Position numbers and translations under genes: made by a program. Shown here one piece after another: positions 1 to 15,855 of a stretch of DNA of 64,000 nucleotides. The DNA is taken from positions 7,564,001 to 7,628,000 of the forward strand of contig CAVNZM010000013.1 of the NCBI GenBank assembly GCA_963693365.1, in the 5' to 3' direction. Source of the DNA: Amoebidium appalachense. Lineage: Eukaryota > Ichthyosporea. The notes under the pieces are model-generated. The model was not told the DNA's origin. It saw nothing but the letters and a program-made list of their open reading frames with translations, and made no database searches. Within the stretch, counting starts at the first letter, position 1. Every line of letters begins with the position of its first letter.

Positions 1-88
1 GCCAAACGGAAGGTGTGCGAGAGAGGAGGGGGATGAGGGAATTGGTAGAACTTGCCGTGAAATCGGTAATGTTGACTTTTTTTGCCGC

Positions 89-128
<40 letters not shown>

Positions 129-285
129 TATGCAGATTGCCTCCATGCTGGGGGCTTCCTAGGGGTTTGTGGAGGAAGCAAACACGTGTATGATACTGGA
201 ATACGATGGAATACGATGGAATGAGTTTGAATATAATTGAAGATGTACATTTCTTGCTAGATTCAGTTGCTTTTCCTTTCCCAAA

Positions 286-322
<37 letters not shown>

Positions 323-448
323 TCCTCCTCCCCCCCAAGTGAGCCTTCGAATTCTCATTTTCTGGGTTCCTTTTTCGTGTCCTGTGTCTTTGAGTTTTCT
401 CGTCTGCAGATCTTGTGTGCATGCCGTCCGTGTGCGTTTGGGGCGCTA

Positions 449-481
<33 letters not shown>

Positions 482-624
482 AAGAAGTGGAATGTTGCAG
501 GATAGTAAAAGTGGCTGGATGACATTTTTTGCCGGTGATCATGGTATGACAAGTGCTTCGTGGTAGGTTTTATTCGTAAAAGATAGATTATCATACTGAG
601 TAACACGCGCTTTCAGCGCATGTA
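1..624. repeat. Simple-sequence region upstream of the LINE
   Basis: This stretch holds a poly(T) run at about 90-125, poly(C) at about 287-319 and poly(G) at about 450-480, with unremarkable sequence between them. I see no convincing exon. It may include the 5' flank or 5' untranslated part of the LINE that follows. No LINE ORF1 (gag-like) is recognisable, so the LINE is either 5'-truncated or belongs to a single-ORF type. Confidence 0.6.
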
Positions 625-3600
625 GTGGCGAACGGCCCAGAAGGTTCTAGAATACTGCGTAGGACACCTCGATCTTTCTTTCGCAGCCTGGAAGTATTTC
701 TGGATGTAGTAGTGGTCGTCTACTGCAAGGATGCAGCGGCAGTATGCGCGCTGCCAGCTGAGCACAGTTTCAAACTTTGCTGGGGGTATGTAGATGTACA
801 TGGGGTTTACACACTTTTTATTGCGTGGACACTGCCGGAGGCCCAGCCACATTCGACGGCCCACTGCGTTTTCCAGCGCAGCCAATCAAATGCAGCCAGT
901 GCCAACCCCACAGGTGTCGGACCAAACCGATGCCTAATTTATCCTTCTTCTTCTGGAATGCTCGGACACTGGGCCCCCAAAAGAGCCTCCCCCCCCGGGA
1001 CACTCGATGATAAAATCAGCTACATACAACAACAGACAAACAACCACACGTTTACAGTGATTTGCGAAACACAGTTTAAAAACCACCACAAATTCAACTC
1101 TACATTGGTCGACACATCCACACACCCCGGTTACGCGAAAAACCGAGGCATTATTGTACTTGCCGCACCACACGTGAGAGTGAAGTGCAAACCGGTAGCA
1201 AAAACGGAATTCTCGGTTTCTATAGAGTTTCTTTCTAATGTTTTTACTTTTGTATATTACCCACCATCTATGTCGGTTGTCGAATTGACTCACGAGTTGT
1301 CACAGTTACCAATGTCCACTGTTATTTTAGGTGATTTTAACACGCGACTCCACCACACAGACACACTGCAAGTGAGTGTCGGGTACCCATCTAAGCCCCC
1401 GGAGCGTGCTATCCCTTTAGCAAGGTATGTCCAAAGTCACACTTTGCGGTTCCCTCAAATATCCCATGCCCACAACACCGACTGGGGAGTGGCCTTTTGG
1501 CCATCAACCATGTCAAAACTCTCTCTCCCTCCTAACCTCTCTAGGTCATCTGACCACTCTCCTATCCTTTTCCTACCTAAGATCTCCCTTGATCTGCTCC
1601 CCCCTCCCCCTCCCACCTTTCGCCTCCGTCTATCCCAGCTTAAGTCACAGTGGGGTAGAGTTGATGTATGTGTATGCTATGCTACGAAACACCCTATATA
1701 TATGCGCCTATTAGAATCTGCACAAGCCAGGCCAGATTCACATCTCGTACTAGATACATGCACTAACTTTATTGTTGATGATTTGATAGATCTCGGTGAT
1801 TATGCTGGCGGTGGTAGGAAGGAATATCCCGATGCTCTCTTGTTACCAAACACCACTCCCGCTAGACTAGGTGAACCCCTGTCTCAAAAGGAAAGCTTGC
1901 GCCGGCTTGCTAGTATGAATCGATTTGGCCCCCCTGCTCGTATTATTGGTGATACCACTGGAGACCCCCTCATAGACTCTGATAAGTATTTCTCGGAACT
2001 GTTTAAAGATAGGACCCCCGCTCAGAAACCTATTGTGTGGCCTGTAGACCCATCTATCCCCATAGAATCGATCCTCCCCTTTTTCAGTCCCGATGCCATA
2101 TGGTCTGTGATATCTAGTTATAGCTCTAGTAAGTCTTGTGGACCTGATGGACTCCCTGCTGGGTTTCTTAAAATCCTTGTTCCCTCCTACCCACAAAAGG
2201 AAAGTGATCGTGCTATTAAACCTGATCTTACTATCATGTTAAGCTCTCTCTTTTCTTGGTGTGTTAAATGTGGACATGTCCCGTCATCTTGGTTAGATAC
2301 CTTAGTGATCCCCATAGTTAAGAAGGACTCTGAGGGCCCCATATCATCCTTTCGCCCCATTACACTAACCCAGGTTGTTCGTAGATTCTTTGAAGCTTGC
2401 TTACTTAGGTTATTTGCACATCACCCTAGGTTTCAATCTATTCTTCACATACACCCATGCCAATCCGCTTTTCGTAAAAACAATTCATGTTATGTTCAAA
2501 TAATGGCACTGCACGATTCTATGCAAGTTGGTGCACAATATGTTGGCTTTATTGATTGGAAAACTGCTTACGATTCTGTCTCCCCTGGTCTCCTATGGGA
2601 AAAGCTTGCTGCACGGGGTGTACCACACTGCATTGGTGTTCTGTTAGAAGCACTCTTGTCTCAAACCTATGGTAGAGCTGTGGTTAATGGGCATCTTTCA
2701 TATGGTTTTGCTCGTACTAGAGGTCTCTTGCAGGGTTCATTGCTTAGCCCCTTTTTGTTTAACCTATTTATAGATGATTTGGCTGTCAAGATTTACGCCG
2801 AAAACGATGACCCTATTAATAACTTTCCGCCTGCACTTCTCTATGCTGATGATCTGTCCCTCCTTGCCCGTACCCCTAGACGCCTGCAAAGATTGTTCGA
2901 TGTAGTGTCAGAGTGGTGCAAGGCAAACCTTATGATCCTTAACATAGACAAATGTGGTGTTCTTGTACCTGATATAGCTAACAATTTACACACATTTACA
3001 TTATCATCTAAACCTGTACCTATAGTTCCAGAATACAAATATCTTGGTGTTCCGGTTGATTCTGGTGGTGTTATGTTTCCCCATATGGTCGAAAAGAGGG
3101 TAGAGTTGGCTCGTAAGCGGTTAGCTTTCTTCTCGGCTAATATTTTTAAAGACACACCCCTCCATCCTTCTATTAGACTTACATTTATTCGCACTTTTGT
3201 CTTCCCGGCATGTGAATATGGTTTACCCCTTCTCGCCGCTTGGATCAAGAAAGAGAGAACTAGAGCGCTTAAACCCTTGGCAAATTTCCTTGAAGCAGAA
3301 GTTGCCTCCTTTCTATCTAACAACTGTTGTAAACCTGGGCCTGTAACGCTCTCGATATATGGTCTGGTCCCAATAGCTGCTAGAGTATCCTATCTCGCGC
3401 TGAAATTCAATAAGCACATAAGCCGCTTAAAGAAGTATTTGCCCTCCCACCCTCTCTTCTCTATCCGACCTGTCCCCTCCTCACCTCTCCCCTCTTTCCT
3501 CCCCTCTCTCTCCCCTTCTCCCCTGGGCACAAATACAAATAAACCCCGCAATAGTGTGTGTGTGACTTTGGACTGCCACTTACTTATTAAACATGTACAC

Positions 3601-4125
3601 AATCACAAGATAATCACGCAATATAACAAATGGAAAAAGATACCACACGACACTAGACCCGATGAAAGCATACACCTTGAAAAACTAAGCCTTATGTCTC
3701 GTTTTATATATACTGACCGCCTCAACCATATTGCCAAATATGGCACTCGCAAGTGTATAACACCTAAATACATATTACCTTCCTGTAGAACTGGTCTTTC
3801 TCTAGCTGATGGTATTATTGATCAATTACCACGCTTTTACTGTACACGTGCTATACAGTGGAGATCTAATAAGTATAAGGTGGCATCATTTGCATGCCCA
3901 AACAACACACACACACACCAGTTTAACCGGTCATGTATCGCCAAATGTAGTTTGATAGACCACATAATACCGCAACACACACACATCACATTCACAACAG
4001 ACACCCAGAAAGATAGCCTACCTGTAAATTACAACATCCTTGATTTTATACTAAACACGCGTAACTACGACCTGTTTATTAGATGTATTGATTGGCTTGA
4101 GAAACACATCACTACAAAATTATAG
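625..4125 (+). mobile_element. Non-LTR retrotransposon (LINE) endonuclease/reverse transcriptase ORF, frameshifted near its start
   Basis: The open frame encodes 1166 residues. An AP-endonuclease-like domain is visible by its motifs: ICETQ (near 1060), YYPP (near 1256), GDFN (near 1331) and SSDH (near 1546). The reverse transcriptase follows, with GPDG (near 2139), the catalytic FIDWKTAYD (2548-2574), QGSLLSPFLFNLFIDD (from about 2731), YADD (2842-2853) and YLGV (near 3040). All key RT aspartates are present. The expected endonuclease N-terminus, containing FFFWNARTL (W at 954), lies in another frame (777-1010). The reading frame therefore breaks between 954 and 1010, most likely at the C8 run 989-996. 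This copy is either inactive or affected by a homopolymer sequencing error. No RNase H domain is seen, and the function of the C-terminal 300 residues is unclear. The part of the 625 frame upstream of about 1000 is probably not translated as written. Confidence 0.9.
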
Positions 4126-4146
4126 CGCACGCGCACACACACACAC

Positions 4147-4201
<55 letters not shown>

Positions 4202-4233
4202 CCAGCTGATACCGAGTGTCCCGAGGGGAGCCC

Positions 4234-4278
<45 letters not shown>

Positions 4279-4282
4279 GGGG
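4126..4282 (+). mobile_element. LINE 3' end: (CA)n and poly(A) tail
   Basis: Right after the stop codon of the reverse transcriptase frame comes a (CA)n stretch (about 4134-4200), a short unique segment and about 38 A residues (4240-4277). A poly(A) end is typical of LINE insertions made by target-primed reverse transcription and fixes the 3' boundary. No target-site duplication could be paired because the 5' end is not known. Confidence 0.75.
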
Positions 4283-4475
4283 AACCCCAACTAATTGATT
4301 TCTCCTTGTAGTCTTTATGGTGTCTCGTAGAGAAAGTAAACCCTGATATATAGTCACCACCCGACATCTATGTACGTGATCATGATATACCGCTGAGGGG
4401 ATATTCCGAGCAACCCCCCCCCCCCCATACCTGAGACTGGTTCTCTTTGCCTCGAGTAAACAGCGTAAACCCCCC
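4283..4475. repeat. 193-bp dispersed repeat M, copy 1 (no terminal inverted repeats)
   Basis: This segment is almost identical to 59322-59513; the obvious differences are one base and one unit in an internal C12-13 run. It starts with AACCCCAACTAATTG and ends with CAGCGTAAACCCCC. Here it directly follows the LINE poly(A) and lacks the terminal inverted repeats that flank the second copy. Such high identity across 55 kb implies recent copying or gene conversion. Confidence 0.85.
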
Positions 4476-5625
4476 TGGCATATGTACATGCTAGGCAACA
4501 ATGACACCCCTTTTACATATATTATGGTGATCTTTCAATGCCGGGGCATTCCAAAGCCATAATCCGCACGGCCGAAGGACACATGCCTTCCAGGCGCATG
4601 TAGGGGCTGATCTAGAAAGGAATGTCATGTATTGCTTTTGCACGGACATCCTCCGTCTGGATTCTCTGGAAGCCGGCCAGTGCGTGGGCCAGCGAACGAA
4701 TCAATCTCATAGTCGTAGCTAGCTGCAGCATACGATAGCCAAATTCCGCACAGCACTAAATGTCAGCTGCAGGCCCCCAGAGATTACCTTCAAAAATGGA
4801 TGACGCCAAAAGGGTGGGATTAAGCTGTTGTTATGCAGTTCTGCTGTTTTTTTTTTCGGCATATGCATACTCCACCAGTGCGAGAATAGGCATATTTTGT
4901 TCTGTAAACAGCTCGCTGCTGAACGGTTCACAGTTCACTTACAGCTTCGCGGCGGCGAGTCAATCACGCGTCGGATCGGAAGCGCGAGCCTCTTTAGTGG
5001 ATTTCCTATTGGATAATGCAATTCTTCCATCATTCCGTGAGAGCAAATCAAATTGAATCAACCAATCGTCGTAGAGCGCCAAGTGATAGCTGATCATCAA
5101 TAACTAACTGCTCCTGCGCATTTCCGATTCCGTGGCTACTGTTGCGATGCCATATAACAGCATCTTGCGGTGGCAATCAAAGGACCTCCCAAATTTTCCA
5201 AGCTAAATAAATAAAAAAATATAATAAAATGTTAGCCTTCCCCCGAGCTGTCATCAATCGACGAGCAACTAAACTTTCCTAAGCTTGCGATGACCCCACC
5301 CCCCCTCCTCCCCCCCCCCCCCCCCCCCCTGCACCCCCGCATGCACCATCAACACCACTACTACGCATCCCACCCCCCTGTTCCGCTCCTTCGAATTCTC
5401 CCCTCCCCCCCCCCCCCCCCCCCTCCCCCCGCCCCCTCTTCCCCCCCTCACTTCCTTCCTTCCCCCCCTCACTCCCTCCCTCCCCCAAATCGATCACGGT
5501 GAAGAGAAAAAAAATATATTTGTCATATTGCATTCAATTTGCGCGTCTGTACTGGCACTGCCAAGGTCGTTTCAATATTTACAATGATAGCACATGCTTT
5601 GACTACATATGGGGGCGCGGCACCC
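4476..5625. other. Intergenic; no gene seen
   Basis: Mostly non-repetitive to 5280, then poly(C)-rich stretches (about 5298-5330 and 5400-5490). Short open frames exist but none shows a recognisable domain, a splice context or coding character. Confidence 0.5.
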
Positions 5626-5663
5626 TGTGGATGTGACGTCACAGGTGTGACGTCACATCCACA
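5626..5663. promoter_or_regulatory. Perfect 18-bp palindrome carrying two CRE (TGACGTCA) octamers
   Basis: The arm TGTGGATGTGACGTCACA (5626-5643) is followed by GG and its exact reverse complement (5646-5663). Each arm contains TGACGTCA, the CRE-type octamer bound by bZIP factors of the CREB/ATF type. An imperfect palindrome extends about 20 bp further on each side. It lies about 120 bp beyond the stop codon of the LysM-CAP gene. A DNA-element remnant is an alternative explanation. Confidence 0.6.
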
Positions 5664-5778
5664 CGGTCCCGAAACCCCCAAAGATATGGGATATGTGGAT
5701 ATGAGATATGTGATATCTGTGTACACATAGGTTACCCACTCTCCTTTTCTCTTGGTTGCATTACACCAACCATTAGTA

Positions 5779-8058
<2,280 letters not shown>

Positions 8059-8546
8059 TTTCGTGTGGGAGCTGTGGGGCAGATAATTGTTGCTCAAATT
8101 GTTGCTATGAGCTTTGCAGGGACGCTGACAGGGGGAAGTTTGTGTTGGTTCGTGCAGAGCTCGTGCTGCATGTAAACTTGAAACACGCGGGCCAGTTGTC
8201 CAAATCGAAAGTAAAGCAGTGACAGAAATACTGTTTAAAGCATTGCTTTTGAGGCTGGACTGGTAACAGGCTTCAACTTGGGCTGTTTGGGCAAGATGAC
8301 TTTGCCAACCGACGCGATGACAGCATGATCTGGTATGCACTTGTCACAAAAACAAGACGATGATTGGCTGGCCGGTCAAGGCAAATTTTTTGAGACGAGT
8401 TCGCGGACATGCATATGATGACTCGGGCAAATGCATAGGCCAGTATCTTTATTGTAATCAAGGGAAAATTTTGTCTGTTTATATCATTCGCGTACCCATA
8501 ATCTTCCAAACGTTTCAATACACTGTAAGCCGAACACATCTTGTTG

Positions 8547-8587
<41 letters not shown>

Positions 8588-8589
8588 TT

Positions 8590-8769
8590 CAGTTTTATCA
8601 GGCCCACGCTGAACACTCCGCATTCCATTGATAAAACTGGCGTCCGCCGTCCAATCCATCCGGTGGCAGCGATTGCACCAGATCTCGAGGCTCCGAAGTC
8701 CGAAGTTGAACTGTTGCAACAGACACTTAACGCCATGAGTTCCAAAGTATCCCATGTTACTACCTAATA
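8590..8769 (+). other. Possible orphan coding exon after a poly(T) tract
   Basis: A run of about 38 T (8545-8582) is followed by TTCAG-type acceptors and an open frame ending at the TAA near 8767. The frame has an amphipathic-looking end (LEAPKSEVELLQQTL). I do not recognise the product. Poly(T) plus AG would be a fine 3' splice site, but no upstream exon was found, so this is a weak candidate. Confidence 0.2.
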
Positions 8770-9015
8770 TTAAGTGACAGCAAAGTTTGACGGGAAATAA
8801 GAGGTTGCTCCTTGTACCCACAGACGTTGTAAATGGGTGGCCTACTAGTAGTCGTAGTCTCGTTATGCCGCTCGATGACGTCATCACATATGGAATGCAT
8901 ATTGGAATTCGTCGTTAGCTGCTTTTCTTTTTCTTATTTACATCTGATTTCACGTCAGTATACACTGTACAGGCCTGCCTGCCACCTGGCCATCGGTCAG
9001 CAGCCCGACCTCCCC

Positions 9016-9740
<725 letters not shown>

Positions 9741-11130
9741 GCTTATTTAAGCCAAAAACCCTTCTCACGTATCAGTCACGTAGTGCTACTGCGATATCTA
9801 TGTAGTAGGGAGCCCACCAGTGGATTAAAATTATTAGAATTGGGTTTCAACCCCTCTCCCGGTGTCATTACATTTATGCCAGTAGCAAAATATTGTTCCG
9901 AATCAGGTTATAAGTAAAAAGAATTCATCAATTTGTAGGAGGAAAACCACACTATCGGGCCTTTGTAAGGCCATATTCGATAGTTTTTGAAGCGGTTTGG
10001 CCTTGCCGAGTCCTTTCAAGAAAACAGATTTTGATCCGAGATGAATAGCGGGTTTAGTGAATGAGTTTGTGTATCATGGGATCCGCCTTTCTTGTCTTAG
10101 TAACTGTTCCATTCACCAACGAAGCTTTTACCAGAGAAATGCCTAAGTGGTCGTATACGTTTTGGCATTTGTTTTTCAGTTTGCGTGTTAAGTACTCCCC
10201 CCCCCCCCCCCCCAACCCCAACCCCCCTTCCCCCCCCTCCGTTTACCCCCCTACCCCCCTACCCCCCCCTCCCCCCCCCCCCCCCCACACACGCTTTGAA
10301 GCACAAATCACACGCCGTCGGTACTGGTGACCCTGGTGGTACCTCGGGCCTAGCTAAGACTCTGCTTATGTTGCATCATCATGCCTCAATGACTTTATGT
10401 TGTCGTTTTTGCATGTCTCCATTGATATTTCATGTACTTGACTATCCCCAATTGAAGGATTGAATCCTCGCTGCACAGCCTGGGTGCACGCCATTTTTTT
10501 AACAACCCCCCCCCCCCCCCCCCCCCCCATCCCCTTAGCCCTCCCGGCCCGGGGTAGCGTTGTCATAATAATGTGTAGGTACCCAAAGTAACACCTGGTG
10601 TACTGGTCCTCTCCTCTTCCCTTCCCCCCCCCTCCCCCTCCCCCTCCTACCCCCTCTTCCCCACCCTCTCCATCTCGGAGTCCCCCCTTTTTTCCTTCCG
10701 GTTTGCCCAAAAAAAAAAGGGGGGGGGGGGGGGGGGAGGGGAGGGGGGGGGGGAGGGGAGGAGGAGAGAGAGGGGGGGGGGGGGGGGGGGGGGGGATTTG
10801 GACTCTGGTGTCCCGTTCGACTAGAATAATAAGACTGGTAGGTCACAGCGTGTCGTGGTTGAGAATGGCATCATGGGCCAGGAAGAGCCTGGCTCGAAGA
10901 AATGCAAGCTGACTTGATCAGATGTTGTCTAGTGTGTAAGGCCTTGACAACGTGTGTGTTCACGGTGCTTGTGTTGTGTGTGTTGTGTGTGTGTATCCTG
11001 TGTGTTTATGTTATACGACAGGATATATGTTCCTTCTCTGCTGTTATGGCATCGTCACTTCAATTTCAGCCAAGTCGCCCGTTAGGATACATGTACGCCA
11101 TAACGGTGTGTGTTTGTGTGTGTGTACTGT

Positions 11131-11167
<37 letters not shown>

Positions 11168-11230
11168 GTGTTTTCTTTCTTTCTTTCAATCTTTCTTTCA
11201 ATCTTTCTTTCTTTCTTTTTTTTTTTTTTT

Positions 11231-11276
<46 letters not shown>

Positions 11277-11689
11277 CTGGAGAGAGAGAGCCGGAGAGCG
11301 AGAGCTGAGAGACGAACCAGAAGTCTCATTCAAAGGCATCTAGGGCATTAAAACCTACTAGCTTCATGGTCGAAGTTCCGTTCGACAGTCGGGTGGGGGC
11401 GGAGGGGGGGGGGGGGGGGGGGGGGGGGGAGGGAGTACGCACGGTCTGCATGTGGAGGGTGGGAAAGAATTTAGAGGCGAGTGCAAACTTTAAAAAAATT
11501 TGAGAGGACACAGCTAGCATTTGAAGTGCAAAGGCAAAACAAAAAACAAAAACAAAAATAAGAACAAAAACACTGAAATAACTTTAAAAAATACATTGTG
11601 TCATCAAGGTGAACTTCAACCAGAGACCAGTCCTGGGAAGGTGACCCGGAACCGTAAAAAATGGCCTCCGTGTCACGGTGTGTGTGTGT

Positions 11690-11775
<86 letters not shown>

Positions 11776-11880
11776 ATGTGTGCGTGTGTCACAGTGCGTG
11801 ATGTGTCACGGTGGCAGGGACCATAGAGGGGAGGGGAGGGGTGGAGTTTGAAGGGTGGTTGGTTCGTTGGTTGGGTTGGG

Positions 11881-11932
<52 letters not shown>

Positions 11933-12534
11933 GGGGGAGGGAGGAGGGGGAGGGGGATGTTTTCGGACACTTTTCGACACATAGCTGTTCGGCAATATTT
12001 TGCGGCAGGTAGCTGATCAACCCAAATGCCCAACCGTTACTGAACTGAACTCAAGGAGTTTCTTTTATTACTGAGACTACTCTCAGACTGGATACAACCA
12101 TGTTGTGGGTGCTATGTTAAACACACACACGAATAATGTTCAAGTAATATGTACATTTGGAGGTTCTTCAAGTCTTTCAGTGACTGCATGAATCCAAAGA
12201 AAGAAAGAATTAAAGTTGCAGCCCTGCTTACATATGTGCATGATGATACGTCTTTTGTGAAAGCCGCTGAAAGTTTTTGAGTTGAAAAGTGAACTCAGAT
12301 CAATACAACGGCTACTGTACGCGCTCTCTTTCTCCCGACAATGTTTGTTTCCAAAAGAGAGAAAAAGGTTTTACATATTCCACTAATGACTACTCACTCC
12401 GCACCCCACTACAGTAACTTACAAATTTCACTTGCAACACCAGGCCGGAGTCCAGTCAAATTGCATGCCTTTCCTTCTTTTCTGTGCATGTCTGCTAATA
12501 TGAACAGGTGCGTGTGCCTTAATAACGCCCCCCT
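9741..12534. other. Intergenic with simple sequence; no gene seen
   Basis: It contains poly(C) near 10197-10213, 10271-10287 and 10506-10530, poly(G) near 10709-10795, 11241-11275 and 11404-11430, a (GT)n array at about 11693-11775 and a very long G tract near 11884-11930. A small hairpin sits at 9951-9983 (GGCCTT/AAGGCC inside ACTATCG/CGATAGT). Non-repetitive islands (9741-10190, 12040-12530) show no recognisable exon. Confidence 0.5.
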
Positions 12535-12537
12535 CTC

Positions 12538-12922
12538 TCAACCTCTCTTCTCTGGTTTCTCACTTTTCTCAGGCTTGTTGGTAGGCTTCGATGTTTTCGT
12601 GGGCTTGACGGTCTTTGTCGGCTTCACCGTTTTGCTCTTGCTTCCGTTTGGCTTAACAGTTGCTGTAGGTTTAACAGACTTGGTTTTTGTCACCGTTACC
12701 CCATGCTCCACCTCAGTTTCTGTTTTGCCAGTAGTCCCATCATCAGCCCCATTCTTGCGACGAATTCGAAGATGAACGGAGTCCTCGGGGAGAGAGGCGG
12801 GGGAGGGGCGCCAACAGGTTTGGCGTCGGAATGGCTTGCAGGGCTGGGGCAACCGCGGCAGAAGTGAACACGGATTGAGAGGCGAAGAGAGAGACGAGGA
12901 GAAGGCGGGCGAAAGTTGCCAT
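12538..12922 (-). CDS. Small secreted Lys/Pro/Thr-rich protein, apparently frameshifted
   Basis: The ATG at 12922 has a strong context (AAAATGG) and opens a clear signal peptide (MATFARLLLVSLFASQ). That frame runs for about 40 further residues, then stops. A second overlapping frame reads from about 12850 to the stop at 12538 and encodes a basic tail with repeats of the type VKPTKTVKPTKTSKPT. The two frames look like parts of one secreted protein joined by a one-base shift in a C-rich stretch (about 12785-12815), by a short intron, or interrupted by mutation. No family is recognised. Low-complexity Thr/Pro/Lys tails are common in cell-wall or O-glycosylated secreted proteins. Confidence 0.4.
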
Positions 12923-13476
12923 TTTTAGCTGCGTGTTTTGGACGTATATCACACCGTTTTGCCAAAACATGAAAGAGCAAGAACCTCAGCTGCAGGGTGA
13001 GGGTAAGGCATTTGAGGCGTGGGACGCTCTACCTGCACATGCCATACAGTCATAGCTATGATCAGATAGCAGTGACCTCACTCAGCTCTGACTCCGAGGC
13101 TGAGAGAGTATCTGCAAGATTTTATCCTCAGGAATGAAGGTTTGACCACCTTGGCCAATATTGGCTTTTTGTTCATACATATATCATCCGAACTGTTTCC
13201 TATTGGCAGTTTGGCAGAGGGCGGTCCGCCGGGCGACTGACACGTGACATGCGTGTGACTCGCTGCCAATTATTTCCTTTCAAACCATCTTTCTCCCACC
13301 CCGCCCCCTTCCCCCCCCTTCCCCACACATTACACACACACACGCATTTTTTTTATTTTATACAAATGCTGCAAACACGACACACACACACTGTCACACA
13401 CACATGCGTACTCCGCAGTGTCACACACATGCACCACATGTGCACACACGCGGCAAACACATGCATGCACACAGTG

Positions 13477-13526
<50 letters not shown>

Positions 13527-14366
13527 ACAACACGCGTTGACGGGGCGATCAATGCGTCAGGTAGGTGGCACGTGTGTAAAACACGCACACCGATAGGCTA
13601 TAAAGAGGCCGTGATGCACAAACACAGTACACGCCGATATGGAGTGAGGGCCCTGGGGCACACACAAATTCACACCTGTCACGGTTGTGCACACAATCGG
13701 GGTGCGTGCGTGCGTCCACATGAGCCTCGGGACACTACAACGGCTTTGTGGCTTACAAGTCTCGAGTGATGTACTTAGTGTATATGTACATGTACAAAAA
13801 ACAATGATGTTTCTTTTTATTGATGTGCAGCTGATTGAATAGGCCGCCCGCCACTACCCTCAGCTGCCTGAGTCTGTCTCTGCATGTATGCGTGTCTGTG
13901 TGTGCATGTACGTGTGTGTGAGTGTGCGCACGTTTGATAATAAGCAATAATCGTGCATGCCCCGTTTCGTATTGTTGTCTGGCTGCCGAAACAATTTGAA
14001 TATAGAGATTTGTGACCATACAAGGTGAGCTTGCATACAGTTCGTTTCAAACTTCAAATGTAGGTCACAAAACACAGCACAGAGCATGCCTTCTTCCCAA
14101 ATCCACGTGTTGGTTTGATGTGTGTGCATGCAGGTTTCACACCTAAATCCCAATCTACGGATAAAAGTAACAGAGAATGGTGAAACAAAATACGAAAAAC
14201 TACATTGCAACTACACCCGCCTTGATATGCTAACCATGCAACATTGCACATTGCTAGCCGTCTATACTACACACGCCATACTAAACACACGTGTGATTGT
14301 TGCGGGCAGTACATTCCTTCAAGTAAAGACGAAGACATGATTTCTAGCCAACCACACAGTGGCAGC
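12923..14366. other. Intergenic between the secreted protein and eIF2-gamma
   Basis: It contains (CA)n near 13475-13524 and CA-rich sequence from 13330 to 13720. I see no supported gene. It is the 3' flank of eIF2-gamma (minus) and the upstream region of the 12.9-kb gene. Confidence 0.5.
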
Positions 14367-14883
14367 TTAGTCGACCTGAATACCAACGCCCTTTCGGATC
14401 GTGCCCCAGCCGATGAGTCTGTGGGAGAGGGGGAAGGGAAGGAGTGGGATCACGGGTGTGTGTGTTGTGTTAGCATGTGTGTGATTGTGAGAGGTGAGAG
14501 TATCACAGAGCTATACGGCACACATTTACGAGGTACATGCGACACAAAGCAGAAAATCCAGAAAAAGAGCACAAAGAGCATGCACCATATGTTTGAGCCC
14601 ATCCTTGACCGGGAAGGGGGGGGAGGGAGGGAGGGGGGGGGGGGGGGGGGGGGGGGGGATTTAAATACAATTCGAGTATGAAGTTCCCGTTCAAAACAGA
14701 CAACACAGTGCAGATCGCAAAGCACACAAACAGATCAGGCATCATATGCAGAGCTCATATTAGGGGGGGGGGGGGGGGGGGGGAATGCATACCGCCAATG
14801 CTTCTCGACACGACGACTGAGGGCAATCTTCTCACCGACCTCAGTGCATACGGGGGAGGCAAGGGTGATCTTGGCCAAATCGG

Positions 14884-14921
<38 letters not shown>

Positions 14922-14945
14922 GGCGTTGAGGTGTGGGGAGGGTGT

Positions 14946-14983
<38 letters not shown>

Positions 14984-15819
14984 GAAAGCGGTAAACCAAA
15001 AGACAAGAGAACGCTTCCCCGCAAAACACAATGACCAACACACACATCTTGAACACATAGGCCCACCCATATCCCATCCTCCCAGCCATCATGTGTCCTC
15101 CAGCAGTGGACCGAGGCTCACATCCCACCCTTCTTTCGGAACAAACATATGACCCCCACCGGGGGGGGGGGCAGCTCACACACATCGAAACGACAGTAAG
15201 ACAGGCATGGGAGGGGGGAGGGGGGGGGGAGATCTAGAGAGATAGATCTAGAGAGGGAGAGGGGGAGGGAGGAAGGTTTTGTGTGTATGTAATGCCTGCA
15301 TGTCTCTAACCGAAGCCAGACTTTGCATATACATCTACCCACACACACACCTTTACAGCGACCACACGGCCACCAGTAGACAGGGAGCCAATGTTCACCA
15401 TCAACACCTCGTTCTTGGTCAGCTTCACCACCTTGGCCTGCTTCTTCTCTCCCTCCGTGCGCACACCCAGCAACCTGCGCAGCAGGAAATACGAAATTTC
15501 CAGCTCCGTGAAAATTTGCGGCAGGTTTCCGACGGTTCCGAGCACCTGCCCCACCATGCGGTCGGCACGGCAGAGTGTGGGGTCAATCTTGGTGCCCACA
15601 CCTGCAAAGTAGGGGTTAGGTCTTGGTGGGTGGGGTCGATAAAACTTCATTTCTAGATTGGAAACAGGTGTGTGTGGTGGCCAAGCGCCGTTGCAAGGCA
15701 GGTTGATTTTGGGGAGCCACAGAAGACCCATTAAAGAATCGTTCAGAGCCCCCCTCCCCTCCAAAAACAACACCACAAAGTGCACCTGTACACTCTCCCT
15801 CCATCTCAACACCCAGCCG

Positions 15820-15855
<36 letters not shown>

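Noticed and set aside
4760-5056. 98-codon plus frame with a hydrophobic stretch
   Set aside because: No domain, no splice context and no similarity noticed; probably chance.
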